A stretch of 64,000 nucleotides of DNA. It comes from Bedellia somnulentella (Eukaryota; Arthropoda; Insecta; Lepidoptera; Bedelliidae). Position numbers and translations under genes: made by a program. Under the pieces are notes generated by a model. The model saw only the letters and a list, made by a program, of their open reading frames with translations. It made no database searches and was not told the DNA's origin. This document shows, one piece after another, positions 40,916 through 51,056 of this stretch; position 1 is the stretch's first letter; each line of letters opens with the position of its first letter. The stretch is taken from assembly GCA_963576735.1 (NCBI GenBank), contig OY755196.1, positions 8,847,912 through 8,911,911 of the forward strand, in the 5' to 3' direction.

Positions 40916-41348
40916 ATTAATCGTCGCCTTTCAATATTGTGGACATTTTTAATGATATTATCTTGTGAAATCAAATAAAAACAAATTCCACGACTTCTCA
41001 ATAATACACTCTTTAAAATGAGTATGACACGTTTTACCGAATGACGTGAGGTGATTTTTCAATAAGCGTAATTATTTTACTGAGGGTGGATGCAAATAAC
41101 ATCAATTACTAAAAAATCAAAGTACCTTCAAAGAAAATATGTTTAATATTTTGCGGATCTTTGTTCCCCTCATGGGCCATCATGTTCTATCTTTAGCGGA
41201 TAGATGGTGTAAATTAAATGCCCAGATACTTTACAAATTAATATATTTTAAAAAGGATGTTAATTGTAGAATGGTCGTAGGTCAAGTGGCATGAGTAAAC
41301 TAGACAGATTTGTATTAAGTATCTTTAAGCGCCTGAATGTGTATGCCA

Positions 41349-41622
41349 TGTAGTGTCGGCTTAGAATAACACTACTCCATTTCTACCCGTAGGTGATCGT
41401 AAGAGGCAACTCCTTAGTTACTCCTTAGGCACTGTATATACCCTTGTATAGGGGCATTTTTAAGTGATTTTTAAGCGATGTGGTTGGAGACCCGTCACCA
41501 ATAACATTTATTATACCATCTTTTCCCCAATCAACTTCCGAAAGTGTCCGAGGAATTTCTCATTCGCAAGCTCTGGCTACCCCGTTAAGGGATTTATAGC
41601 CGTGAGTATATGTATGTATGTT
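41349..41622 (+). repeat. SINE-A, full-length copy with internal insertion
   Basis: Head TGTAGTGTCGGCTTAGAA, tail TATGTATGTATG. About 25 extra bases between CGTAAGAGGC and GGGGCATTTTTAAG. Confidence 0.83.
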
Positions 41623-43749
41623 AAGCGCCTGACGTACGGTCGACGGCAATTGTTCTCGCGATGGTATTTTAGCGTAATTTTTGTCCAGGCGTTAAGTCTG
41701 AACAAGTACTCTTATGTTTTCTTTCAGATCTTCCATAAACCTTGTTCTGATAGTTTTTTCTTTATGTGGGCGTTAAAATCTACCTCTGTACCAAATTTCA
41801 GCTCTGTAGGTCTATGGGAAGTACTAGTTCTATTTTGATGATCAGTGAGTCAGTCAGTGTCGAAAATGCGAAACTTTGCATTAGCTTAACTTGGGAATTA
41901 ATTAATCTACCGACTTGAAATTTTGGATTTCAAGTGTGTGATTACGAATTTCTAGGTGACGAAAATTTCAGCGATTTAATCCTATCCAGAGGTTCTCGAT
42001 TGGGGGCCTGAAAATGCGGCGAAACGGTTCCAGTAAAGGATGGTACGGCAGTGTTTGCTTCGCGCTCGACTTGGCGGGGGCACTGCCGTGCCCCCAGATA
42101 AGAAAAACAAATATTAGGGACGTCCTCGATGAGCCAACCTTGAATAGACGTGGACAGTTATTGTTTGCTTATAACAGTACTTATACTATTGAATAAATAA
42201 TAGAGACATTTTTATAAATATTGTTTAACAATTGTCATGAACCGTTCCTGATTTTGATCTCATAATATTTAGAATTTGATAAAAAAAAATCTATAGGCGT
42301 ATATAGATAACGTAAGACCTTTTTCCGTAAGATATTGTTATATCTGTATTTAAATCTCTCCAGTTATTTTCACACCTGCCCCCCCCCCCGCCTTCGGCTC
42401 AATTATGACATGGCATGAATTAAAAATATGTCTTGAATTACCCGTTTTTGTATTACCGCTGTTTATTAGGTGATCAGTTAACTATTAGATTAGGAAAATA
42501 AAGACACAGCCAATAACTAAATTAAATATATAAAATCAAAATCTGTATTGAAAGACGCAAAATGATACCATGACATGACATTAAAAAACAGCATTACAGT
42601 CGCTGATGTTGATATCCTATTTTGTAAAAATTTTTTTTTTGTATTTTCTCTTTTGTTTAATTTGATAAAAGGTTTACTTATAATTAAAAATGATTTTTAT
42701 TACAATCAACAATTACGGTGGATTAAAAAAGTTCAGTGTCCAAACAAAATAATTTCTGTGGAAGATTTTAATTTCGGTGGTTACCAAAACTTTGCATGCT
42801 CATATTTCGAAAACTAATTAACGTTATGACGTCCCCTTTAAATTAAAATATTTCATTATTCGTCTACCTTCATTTGCCACGTTCGATTTTAAAGTATCTT
42901 AAAGATTTTTTATGACCACGAAAATTATTATAAAATTGTCAAAATTTGAGAATTATAATGGAAGATAATCGACGGAACATCAAACCTTTTACTGGTAAAC
43001 TTAAAGTACATCAAGTACGAGGGAACTATCTCAGCAATCGCCAAGACGAGCCAAGCGAAGCGCACGACGGGCACTACCTACCTTTTCTCGAAGCGCTTCG
43101 TCGTTTTTTTGAACCCTCATAACTTGGGTTTGGGTTATGCTAGATCAACAAAATTTTCGGGATATATTGTCAATAGCGGACTTATTGAACATATTAAGTT
43201 TTAATTACATTAGCTTTTATACTTCAGATTTTATTTATATCTAAAAAACGCTGATTTCGTCACTGACTCACTGATGATCATCAAAATTATTAAGGTATTT
43301 CCTAATGTCCTAGAAAGCTGAAATTTTGTATGTAAGCTAGTATTAGCACACAAACAACAAAAAAATTATAAAACTTGTAACTTTCATCCTCCAACCCCAT
43401 AAACTAGGGGATGGGAGTTTGTATGAGACCTGTAATTTTAAAAGATTAAATTTTGATGACGCTAGAGGTCTAATCTAAAAATTAATCTAAAACTTGGTGC
43501 CCTCAGATATACATATGTATAGGTACTCCTTGTTATAAAAAAAATAAAAAAATAATCGACATATATTGAGACATATCGACAGTATCTGATCTATCACTTA
43601 TTATAAACAGTAAATCAACAAAGAAAAAAGGCAAAGATAGAGAGTGGGCTATAAAAAAGGCGTCTCTGATGTGCAAGAAATACACCCCAAAAAAAGAAGA
43701 AAAAAATAAAAACAAATTTTGTTACAAACAATTTACAAAAAGAAATGAA
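41623..43749. other. Unassigned stretch with inverted motifs
   Basis: No supported coding. GATCATCAGTGAGTCAGT (41,839) recurs inverted as ACTGACTCACTGATGATC (43,262). Around each lie phrases such as CAAATTTCAGCTCTGTAGG and GCTGAAATTTTGTATG. A GC-rich segment GGGGGCACTGCCGTGCCCCC (42,076) is a hairpin. Probably one or two decayed non-coding elements. Confidence 0.45.
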
Positions 43750-44184
43750 ATCCCACCAAAAACATTTTCATGTAAAATGTTGCCAAGACGAGCCCATATG
43801 ACTCGCACTGTCAAAAAGTTATCAGATCTCATGTAGAGCCAAGCTTCTAACACTACACGCCCTAACTCTACAAGGCCTAACTTCGCAAACTCTACACCTT
43901 AGTCAAAATATGTGGCTTGGCCGTTCGTTACTACAAGAACTATTGTATAACACAAAAGTAATGAACAGTGAATTGATTTTTCACCTTACGCCGATGTGAA
44001 TGTAGCGAAATGGCCAAGCCACATATTTTGACTAAGGTGTAGAGTTTGTGAAGTTAGGCCTTGTAGAGTTAGGGCGTGTAGTGTTAGAATCTTGGCTCTA
44101 CATGAGATCTGATAACTTCTTGACAGTGCGAGTCATATGGGCTCGTCTTGGCAACATTTTACATGAAAATGTTTTTGGTGGGAT
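43750..44184. mobile_element. Palindromic MITE, second member
   Basis: Arms 43,750-43,930 and about 43,995-44,184 are inverted copies (TTGCCAAGACGAGCCCATAT, CAGATCTCATGTAGAGCC, CCTAACTCTACAAGGCC). Termini ATCCCACCAAAAACATTTTC match the element at 39,070, while the interior differs. Confidence 0.85.
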
Positions 44185-44279
44185 ACGTTATACATGAAGA
44201 GCCTCAGCTGCTTTTGTAGCAATTTTTGTCCTCACTTTCACTTAGGCGATATTAAATACCCCCAAAATAAAAAAAGAAA

Positions 44280-44678
44280 TTGGATGTTGATGCAGTATAC
44301 ACTGATTCTGAGGAAGATGTGCTAAACAAAGTAGTTGCACAAACATCTACTCATGTGATTAATACTATAGACAATGCAGACACTGCTATGACTGTCAAGA
44401 ACGGAGATTTTGTACTTGTGGAATATAATATTAATAATAAAAAATATAGATATGCTGGCATATGTTCGTCAGATTTTGATGAAGAAGAAGGAGAGATCAG
44501 GGTTACTTTTTTAAAGATCTCAAATGAAGATCCTACGCTTTTTAGAATAAATGTCAATGACATGTCTGATGTTAGATGGGAACAAATCTTGACCATATTA
44601 CCAGTGCCAAATATACGTATGAAGGGTAACAGAGTATTCTATAAGTTTCCAAAGCCAGTTGATGTATTTGAAAAGTAA
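44280..44678 (+). pseudogene. Family B C-terminal module, isolated
   Basis: 132-residue frame: acidic lead, then VKNGDFVLVEYNINNKKYRY, AGICSSDFDEEEGEIRVTFL, RINVNDMSDVRWEQILTIL. It is the counterpart of the C-terminal module of copy 2 (GAWVIVEY, GQVTDIKQGDYHVSF, WPEKSDVDVI). A small beta-barrel-like module, function unknown. No catalytic part precedes it. A palindromic MITE lies just upstream. Confidence 0.6.
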
Positions 44679-45269
44679 ATTGTTCATTGTTAATATTGAA
44701 GAAAAAATATTTAGTTCCGTAGAAATTATTGATTCTGTTCTTTGCAAGAAATAGATAATTTTTAAGTTTATTTCTTTAAATATTTTTGAGACTGATAGAT
44801 GTATCATTAGATAGTACTATTGTTTTGTTTTGTGAACGAAGTTTATATTTTTGTTATAATTCTATTCAGATAAAAACGCCTTAAATGTGGCTTTTAAGTT
44901 AATGAACGTTTTATAATTAAAAACTTTCATCTCAGATGAGACTGATAAGCAGAAATGATTAATTCTGTTATTTGATACAGGTAATTGAAATTTAAGCCTT
45001 AACAAACCATTAATATTAAAAATAAGGTTGCATTTAGAAACTGTAACGGCTGAATGTATCTTGTATATTAAAAAATATTCAAATATATATTGTTTAATTA
45101 AATATTAGTCCCCTTTCTTAGCTAATAATCAATGGCCTATCACTTCCCTGCCTTAATTTGTCACTACTCTGCCAATAGTGTCACTCCCCTGGTAACACAT
45201 TTTCCTCTCGTGCTTATGAAATTAAAAAAAGTGGAAAAATCTTCTGGCCCTCATCATTACAAATTACAA
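44679..45269. other. Unassigned, A+T-rich
   Basis: No frame or repeat recognised. CACTACTCTGCCAATAGTG near 45,162 is a short imperfect inverted repeat. Confidence 0.45.
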
Positions 45270-45979
45270 AATAATGTTAAATAGAGAAATAATCAAAACT
45301 GAATGGAACAGATTACATTTTCTTCAGGGACACAATAAAATCAAATAGCGTATATTCACCCAAAAACCTGAAACCTACAGAAATTGCTGACACCAAAACT
45401 AAGCACACAATGTTGTTCACAAAGGTGGATGGCAAAGTTTGCAATGCTGCAACAGGCACCACATCAACGATGAGATGTTTCATTTGTGGTGCCACATCAA
45501 CAGAATTCAACGACCTAACCAAGGAAAGAGTGTCCAAAGAAGGCTCACTTGATTTTGGACTCTCAACACTGCACGCAAGATTCAGATTTTTTTAAAGTCT
45601 ACTTCACATCGCATACAAACTACCGATCAAAAAGTGGAGGACTAATAAATTTGATAAAGCTATTATAGACCAGACCAAAGCGACGATACAATATAGATTT
45701 AAAAAGGAAATGGGACTACTTGTTGACGTTCCAAAAGCTCATTTTGGAAACACAAATGATGGGAATACTAGCAGAAGGTTTTTCGCAGATCCCGAACTAT
45801 CCGCAAGTATTACCGGAATAGACCTTAATCTGATATACAGATTTAAAATTATTTTGGAAGCAATTACAAGTGGGAATAAAATCAATAAAGATGCATTTAA
45901 AAAATATGCCAAGGAAACCGAAGAATTATACGTCAAGTTGTACAATTGGCATCCTATGACACCCACAGTCCACAAAATT
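45270..45979 (+). pseudogene. Transib/RAG1-like transposase, second copy (fragment)
   Basis: FTKVDGKVCNAATGTTSTMR, CFICGATSTEFNDL (zinc CxxC), FGLSTLHARFRFF, an in-frame stop, then HIAYKLPIKKWRT, FGNTNDGNTSRRFFADPELS, ITGIDLNLIYRFKIILEAI and LYNWHPMTPTVHKI. Same family as the gene at 25,340. The 5' catalytic Asp region is missing, and the 3' end is removed by the copia-2 LTR at 45,980. Confidence 0.78.
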
Positions 45980-46182
45980 TGTTAAAGAATGTGCAATGTT
46001 ACTACATTTGTCTTAAGTTGGCTGTATTGACATTGATTGTCATTAAGTTGGTAACACTTTTTTCTTGACACATTCTATTATTCTGCCTGTAGGTTAAGTT
46101 GCTTGTCATTATAGTATTCCTCAATATTAATAAAACAGTCTGATTATTGCTAAAGAACAGTTTCATTTCTAATATAACTTCA
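45980..46182 (+). repeat. copia-2 5' LTR
   Basis: 203 bp, starts TGTTAAAGAATG inside the Transib-like frame and ends CA immediately before the primer-binding site. No second LTR seen. Confidence 0.78.
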
Positions 46183-46338
46183 GGTTATGGGCCCAGACCC
46201 GTAGTTCCATATCACGAGTCAACGAAAGTGCAGCGTAAGGTTTTCGCAAGAAAGTGAGGTTATCACGGCCGCGTGGCGTGGTGAAACATCGAAGCGGAAG
46301 AAAGTTATACTTGTTCTGGTTCTGAACAAGGTCGGGAA

Positions 46339-46942
46339 ATGGAGAGTAACAATAATGTGAATGTTATCAGGCTGGAGGGTTCCAGGAATTGGAATATCTG
46401 GAAATTTCAGACAACTGTTCTATTGAGAGGACAAAGCTTGCTTGACGTCGTGGAGGGAAAATGTGTTAAGCCCGAAGCTGTTGCTGAAATAAGCAAGTGG
46501 GACGCAAAAGACTCCAAGGCGCAAACGTTATTGGTTACACGAATGACCGAGGAGGTTATGATGCACATCATCACATGTACGAGTTCCGCTGAGATGTGGA
46601 GAAAACTTCAAAGCGTGTATGAACAGCAAACTGAAACGAGTATACACATTATACAACAAAGGTTCTTCCAGTACAAATACGAAAAGGGCATCGATATGTC
46701 AGTTTTCTTATCCAAGATCCAAGAGATGCGAAATACGTTGAAACAGATGGGCGAAAATATTTCGGATAAATTTGTTATTACAAAAATATTGATGTCATTG
46801 CCTGACCAATACAAGCATTTTGTATCGGCGTGGGAGTCGGCACCCGACGATAAGCAAACTATCGACAATTTGGTGGCCAGATTATTAATTGAAGAAGAAA
46901 GGGTGAGAGGAAAGTGTGAAGAATCCCAACAAACTTCATCCT
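46339..46942 (+). pseudogene. copia-2 gag, first part
   Basis: About 200 residues: VIRLEGSRNWNIWKFQTTVL, MWRKLQSVYEQQTETSIHII, MSVFLSKIQEMRNTLKQMG, LPDQYKHFVSAWES, LVARLLIEEERVRG. Typical Ty1/copia gag (UBN2-like). Its continuation, a zinc knuckle, lies at 53,862 beyond gypsy-2. Confidence 0.87.
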
Positions 46943-47240
46943 ATTGACGCCTCCAAACTCTGGTGAAACCTCACTTGTAGATTTTGAAAATAAACCACTT
47001 CAGTTATTGAATCAACGTATATTAAAATAATGATCAAGATTTTACAACAGAGACACAATATTCGTAGACAACCTTTCGGTGCGACTGTCAGAGACAGAAT
47101 GGCCGACTGGCGCAGGTGCACCGGTTTTATATCTTATGAGTCAAGCGGGCAACTAGTTTTGACCGCTTGTTATTGTGTTAAAAGTTGAATTAAAAGTTGA
47201 ATGTTTATATTTCTAGCGTTGTTCTATGAGTGTTTTAACA
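46943..47240 (-). repeat. gypsy-2 3' LTR
   Basis: 298 bp; on the minus strand starts TGTTAAAACACTC and ends GGAGGCGTCAAT. Contains ACAACCTTTCGGTGCGACTG (plus strand) shared with the partner. Confidence 0.9.
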
Positions 47241-47449
47241 GCTCGGCCATCCTGTCTACAACGAGTCCTCTCGTTGTTTACTTTTATACAATTCAAAGTG
47301 AAATAAAAAATAATAATAAATTTATGTGATAATGTGTAAATATGCACTTAAATAAAAAAAATACATAATTATTCGTGAATTTATACAACTCTTAAATTTT
47401 ACATCATGTCACTGACTATGGAAGACAATAGTTACTTTAGTTTTACATA

Positions 47450-47740
47450 CTTTTGTGCCGCGCCGGTGACTTTGGTGGGCTACATGAGAGTACTTAATCT
47501 TAATATGCTTTTATGCCACGTCGGTGACTTTGACGGGCGACTTGAACTACTTGTATGCCACGTCGTTGACTTTGACGGGCGGCTTGAAGTACTTTGACTT
47601 AAGATACATATTTGCTATGTCGGTGACTTTGACCAGCGACTTGTGCTTTACTTAACATTTATATTTTTAAGTTACATACTATTACGCTATGTCTGTGACT
47701 TTGACCAGCGACTTGTGCTTAACTTAACTTAGCATTTATA
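47450..47740. repeat. Minisatellite in gypsy-2 3' untranslated region
   Basis: Five imperfect units around the core GGTGACTTTGACGGGCGACT, with variable spacers (TATGCCACGTC, GCTATGTC). It lies between the pol stop (47,802) and the 3' LTR. Confidence 0.8.
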
Positions 47741-47801
47741 TTTTTAAGTTAACTACTTTGTGACAACGCTTGAAAGATAGCCACTAAATACAATTTATAC
47801 A

Positions 47802-50800
47802 TTATTGCGAGGTCACATCATCACTGTCATCTTGATTGCTATTGTCGGAATCGGACGCCGGGTTGGTAAAGTTGAGCCATGGGTAAATCTTATCTGCAGC
47901 TATAACAGCCTCATATGTCTTGCTTTTGCGTGTGAGTGGTGTGTCAACTACTACGTACCTATCGTTGGGTAAGACTTTTTTTATTCTATAAGGACCATGA
48001 CACTTTGGTTCTAACTTTTTTGATTGTCCCTCTATACCGGTAACAGCCCTTATGATTCGGACAAGATCACCTTCAGAATAGCTTGGTGCCGCTATTTTCT
48101 TCTGATCATATCTAGTCTTATCTTTCTCTTGCTGCCTATCTATCAAATTCTTTGCGGTTTCACGTATGTCCGCTAGAGATTCATTTTGACGGTCGCTGAT
48201 ATCATCAACTATTTCATTAATTATCTTATCAGATGGATTTGTAATTATTCTTCCAAATAAAAGTTCTGAAGGAGTCTTCTTTGTGGTGGCATGCACCGTT
48301 GTATTGAGACCTAATTGTATGTTTGGCAAATGTTCATCCCAAAGCCCATTCGATTTTTCGTGATTCATTGTACTTAAAGCGGCAAGGATGGTCCGGTTGT
48401 ATCGTTCCACTTGGCCATTGGCTCTAGGTGTGGCAACAGCATTAAGAACGTGCTTTACCCCTACACCTTTGATGTAGTCCTTGAAGGCTTTACTGGTGAA
48501 ACTGGTTCCCTGGTCTGTTATTAATCGCTTTGGGGAACCAAAATAGCTGAAATGCTCGCGAAAAACTCGGATACTTGAAGAGGACTTCGTATTTCTAACA
48601 GCTGTTATATTTACAAATTTAGTGAATGCATCGATGATGACCAAAATATAGGCATTTCCACGTTTTGATTTAATAAAAGGGCCTAAATGGTCCGCATGTA
48701 TAGTGTGAAACGGCTCATTAACTTTTGGGATTGGGTGCAAATATCCAGATTTCGGTCCGCCTGGGAGTTTATGGTGTGCACATTCCAAGCAAGCAGCAAC
48801 ATACTTCTTAATAAATCGCCTCATCTTGGGAAACCAATATAGTGAACGTATCCGACTAAGCGTTTTATCAAAACCTAAGTGCCCAACTTCATCGTGGTTG
48901 CTTCGCAAAACTTGCCACCTTGCCCCTTTAGGTACTACCCACCTGGTAGTATCTTTATCTACTATTCGGAAAAGCCTTCCATTAATAATTTTGTAATTTT
49001 GAATGATCTCTGCACATTCCTCCGACTTTGGATCTCTCAATATAGCAAAGATTCGTTTTAGCTCGGAATCTGATTGTTGTACCGTAATGATCCAGTCTTC
49101 AGATGTAATATTCAATATATCTAAAACATGATCTTTCGTGACGTCGTCATCATCTATCGGAGCTCGGCTCAGTGCGTCTACATGAGCCATCTTATCACCT
49201 GCCCGATACTCTACGTCGCAATCATACTCAAGAAATTGTATCCACCAGCGTGCTATTCGTGGAATTAGATCCTTTTTTGTAAAAGTTGTGCGTAAGGCAC
49301 TGCAATCAGTAATAATTTTGAATTTTATGCCCAGTAAGTAAACGCGAAATTTAGCAAGTGATGATATGACAGCTAAAGTCTCGAGCTCGAAAGAGTGCAT
49401 CTTCTGTTCATCGGGAGTTGTCCGCCGGCTATAATATGCTACTGCTTTGAGGGCGCCGTACTCATCCTTTTGCATCAGTATACCTGCGAGCCCAAACTTA
49501 CTTGCATCGGTATGAAGCTGAGTCTCTGCAGCAGGGTTGTAAAGCATAAGTACGGGCCTTTTTGTAAGTATGCCTTTAATAGTTTCGAAGGAACTCATTT
49601 CTTCCTCTTTCCATGTCCAAGTTGCATCCTTTTTTAACAGCCCCGTCAGTGGTTTAGCGATGGATGCAAAACCATGCACAAATCTCCTGAAAAATCCAGC
49701 TAGTCCGAGGAATCTGCGTACATCATGGATATTTTTAGGTGTAGGAAATTCTATAACTGCTTTCACCTTAGCTAGTCCAGGCCTGACACCGTCTTTCCCT
49801 ATCTCAAATCCTAAGTAATTAATCGAGTCAAAAAAGAAACAACATTTGCTCATTTTGAGAGTGAACCCACCATCTCGTAGCAGCGTGAGAACTTCGTCTA
49901 ATCTAGACAATCCTTCCTCAAATGTCTTGGCAGGGATGAGAATGTCATCCATATAGACGAGTGCGTACTTAGCTCTGGATTTTTGTAAAACTTTATTTAT
50001 GGTTCGCTGAAATACAGATGGTGCGTTCACTAGTCCGAACGGCATTCTGTTATATTCATACTGCCCGTCTGGTGTTACAAAAGATGTTTTGTCACGAGAT
50101 TCTTCTGCGATGGGGATCTGGTAATAACCAGACGCGAGATCTAGGGAAATAAACATATTATTTCCGGCTAGCATATCGAGTTGGTCTTCAATTCTAGGCA
50201 TAGGGTAATGCTCGCGTACGGTCTTTCGATTCAAAGCTCTATAATCCACGCATAGCCTACGTTCTCCAGTCCTCTTTCGAACGAGAACAATGGGACTCGC
50301 ATATGGAGATTGGGACTCGCGTATTATGTTTGCCTCGAGCATCTCTTGTATCATCGTACGTACATGTGAACGTTCTGAGTATGATAATCGATACGGGTGA
50401 TAGACGACAGGCTCGGTATCTTTTAGATGAATCACCATCTCAGACTCTGTGGTAAACCCCAAATCCTTCAATGAGTTTGAAAAGCAGTCTTTGTGAACCT
50501 TTAACAGTTCCTCCAACCTAAGGATCTGGTCTGGTGTTAGACATTCGCCATATTTGATAGGTGATTCGTCCTCGAGATCGTTTGATTTGGCAATATTGTT
50601 GACGTTTATCGTATTGTTCATAGGTGTGCTACGATGGATAAGTTCATTTTTCTTAAACGTTATGTCACCTGCACTTAGATTTTGTATCAGAACATGCCCT
50701 AAACCGTGTTTTATTTCGTATTCGCCTGGAAATAAGTAATGTTCTTTACCTGGGTTATCTCTAACGCATCCGTCTACGTATATAAACCCAGAAAAAATAT

Positions 50801-51056
50801 TTTCGTCATGCACTGGAACAACTTGGAATTCACTCGCCTTTATCGTGGTGTCGGTACTGCAATACACAGGGACTTTATTGGAACGTCTTGGGGCATGAGC
50901 CAGCTTTTGGAATATAACACTAGTTGGAGTTTTGATAATCTTGACGGCTGGTCTTTCAGTGTAGGTATGACCTAATAAGAGAGGGCTACTAATAAGATGA
51001 TCGTCTACAATGAGAACTTCTACGTCGTTTTCTGTAACACCCTTCAATTTTAGCAT
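47802..51056 (-). CDS. gypsy-2 pol: reverse transcriptase, RNase H, integrase
   Basis: 1,084 residues, uninterrupted. Reverse transcriptase with ESQSPYASPIVLVRKRTGER, RRLCVDYRALNRKTV, FISLDLASGYYQIPI and ALVYMDDILIP (YMDD at about residue 368). RNase H with LHTDASKFGLAGIL and KIITDCSALRTTF. Integrase with zinc finger H-x4-H (NHDEVGHLGF) and CLECAHHK, then catalytic HADHLGPF, LITDQGTSF and ANGQVERYNR (D-D-E complete), ending in a C-terminal basic and acidic tail. It overlaps gag by 68 bp in another frame, so a ribosomal frameshift is probably needed. Full length for Ty3/gypsy pol lacking env. Confidence 0.95.
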   Translation of the reverse strand: MLKLKGVTENDVEVLIVDDHLISSPLLLGHTYTERPAVKIIKTPTSVIFQKLAHAPRRSNKVPVYCSTDTTIKASEFQVVPVHDENIFSGFIYVDGCVRDNPGKEHYLFPGEYEIKHGLGHVLIQNLSAGDITFKKNELIHRSTPMNNTINVNNIAKSNDLEDESPIKYGECLTPDQILRLEELLKVHKDCFSNSLKDLGFTTESEMVIHLKDTEPVVYHPYRLSYSERSHVRTMIQEMLEANIIRESQSPYASPIVLVRKRTGERRLCVDYRALNRKTVREHYPMPRIEDQLDMLAGNNMFISLDLASGYYQIPIAEESRDKTSFVTPDGQYEYNRMPFGLVNAPSVFQRTINKVLQKSRAKYALVYMDDILIPAKTFEEGLSRLDEVLTLLRDGGFTLKMSKCCFFFDSINYLGFEIGKDGVRPGLAKVKAVIEFPTPKNIHDVRRFLGLAGFFRRFVHGFASIAKPLTGLLKKDATWTWKEEEMSSFETIKGILTKRPVLMLYNPAAETQLHTDASKFGLAGILMQKDEYGALKAVAYYSRRTTPDEQKMHSFELETLAVISSLAKFRVYLLGIKFKIITDCSALRTTFTKKDLIPRIARWWIQFLEYDCDVEYRAGDKMAHVDALSRAPIDDDDVTKDHVLDILNITSEDWIITVQQSDSELKRIFAILRDPKSEECAEIIQNYKIINGRLFRIVDKDTTRWVVPKGARWQVLRSNHDEVGHLGFDKTLSRIRSLYWFPKMRRFIKKYVAACLECAHHKLPGGPKSGYLHPIPKVNEPFHTIHADHLGPFIKSKRGNAYILVIIDAFTKFVNITAVRNTKSSSSIRVFREHFSYFGSPKRLITDQGTSFTSKAFKDYIKGVGVKHVLNAVATPRANGQVERYNRTILAALSTMNHEKSNGLWDEHLPNIQLGLNTTVHATTKKTPSELLFGRIITNPSDKIINEIVDDISDRQNESLADIRETAKNLIDRQQEKDKTRYDQKKIAAPSYSEGDLVRIIRAVTGIEGQSKKLEPKCHGPYRIKKVLPNDRYVVVDTPLTRKSKTYEAVIAADKIYPWLNFTNPASDSDNSNQDDSDDVTSQ

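Noticed and set aside
41640..43500. A further host gene suggested by a polypyrimidine-AG at about 41,730
   Set aside because: The following sequence has no coherent frame and resembles diffuse insect repeats.
43533..43715. Short hydrophobic minus-strand frame resembling a membrane peptide
   Set aside because: A/T-rich translation gives Phe/Leu/Ile runs; no other evidence.
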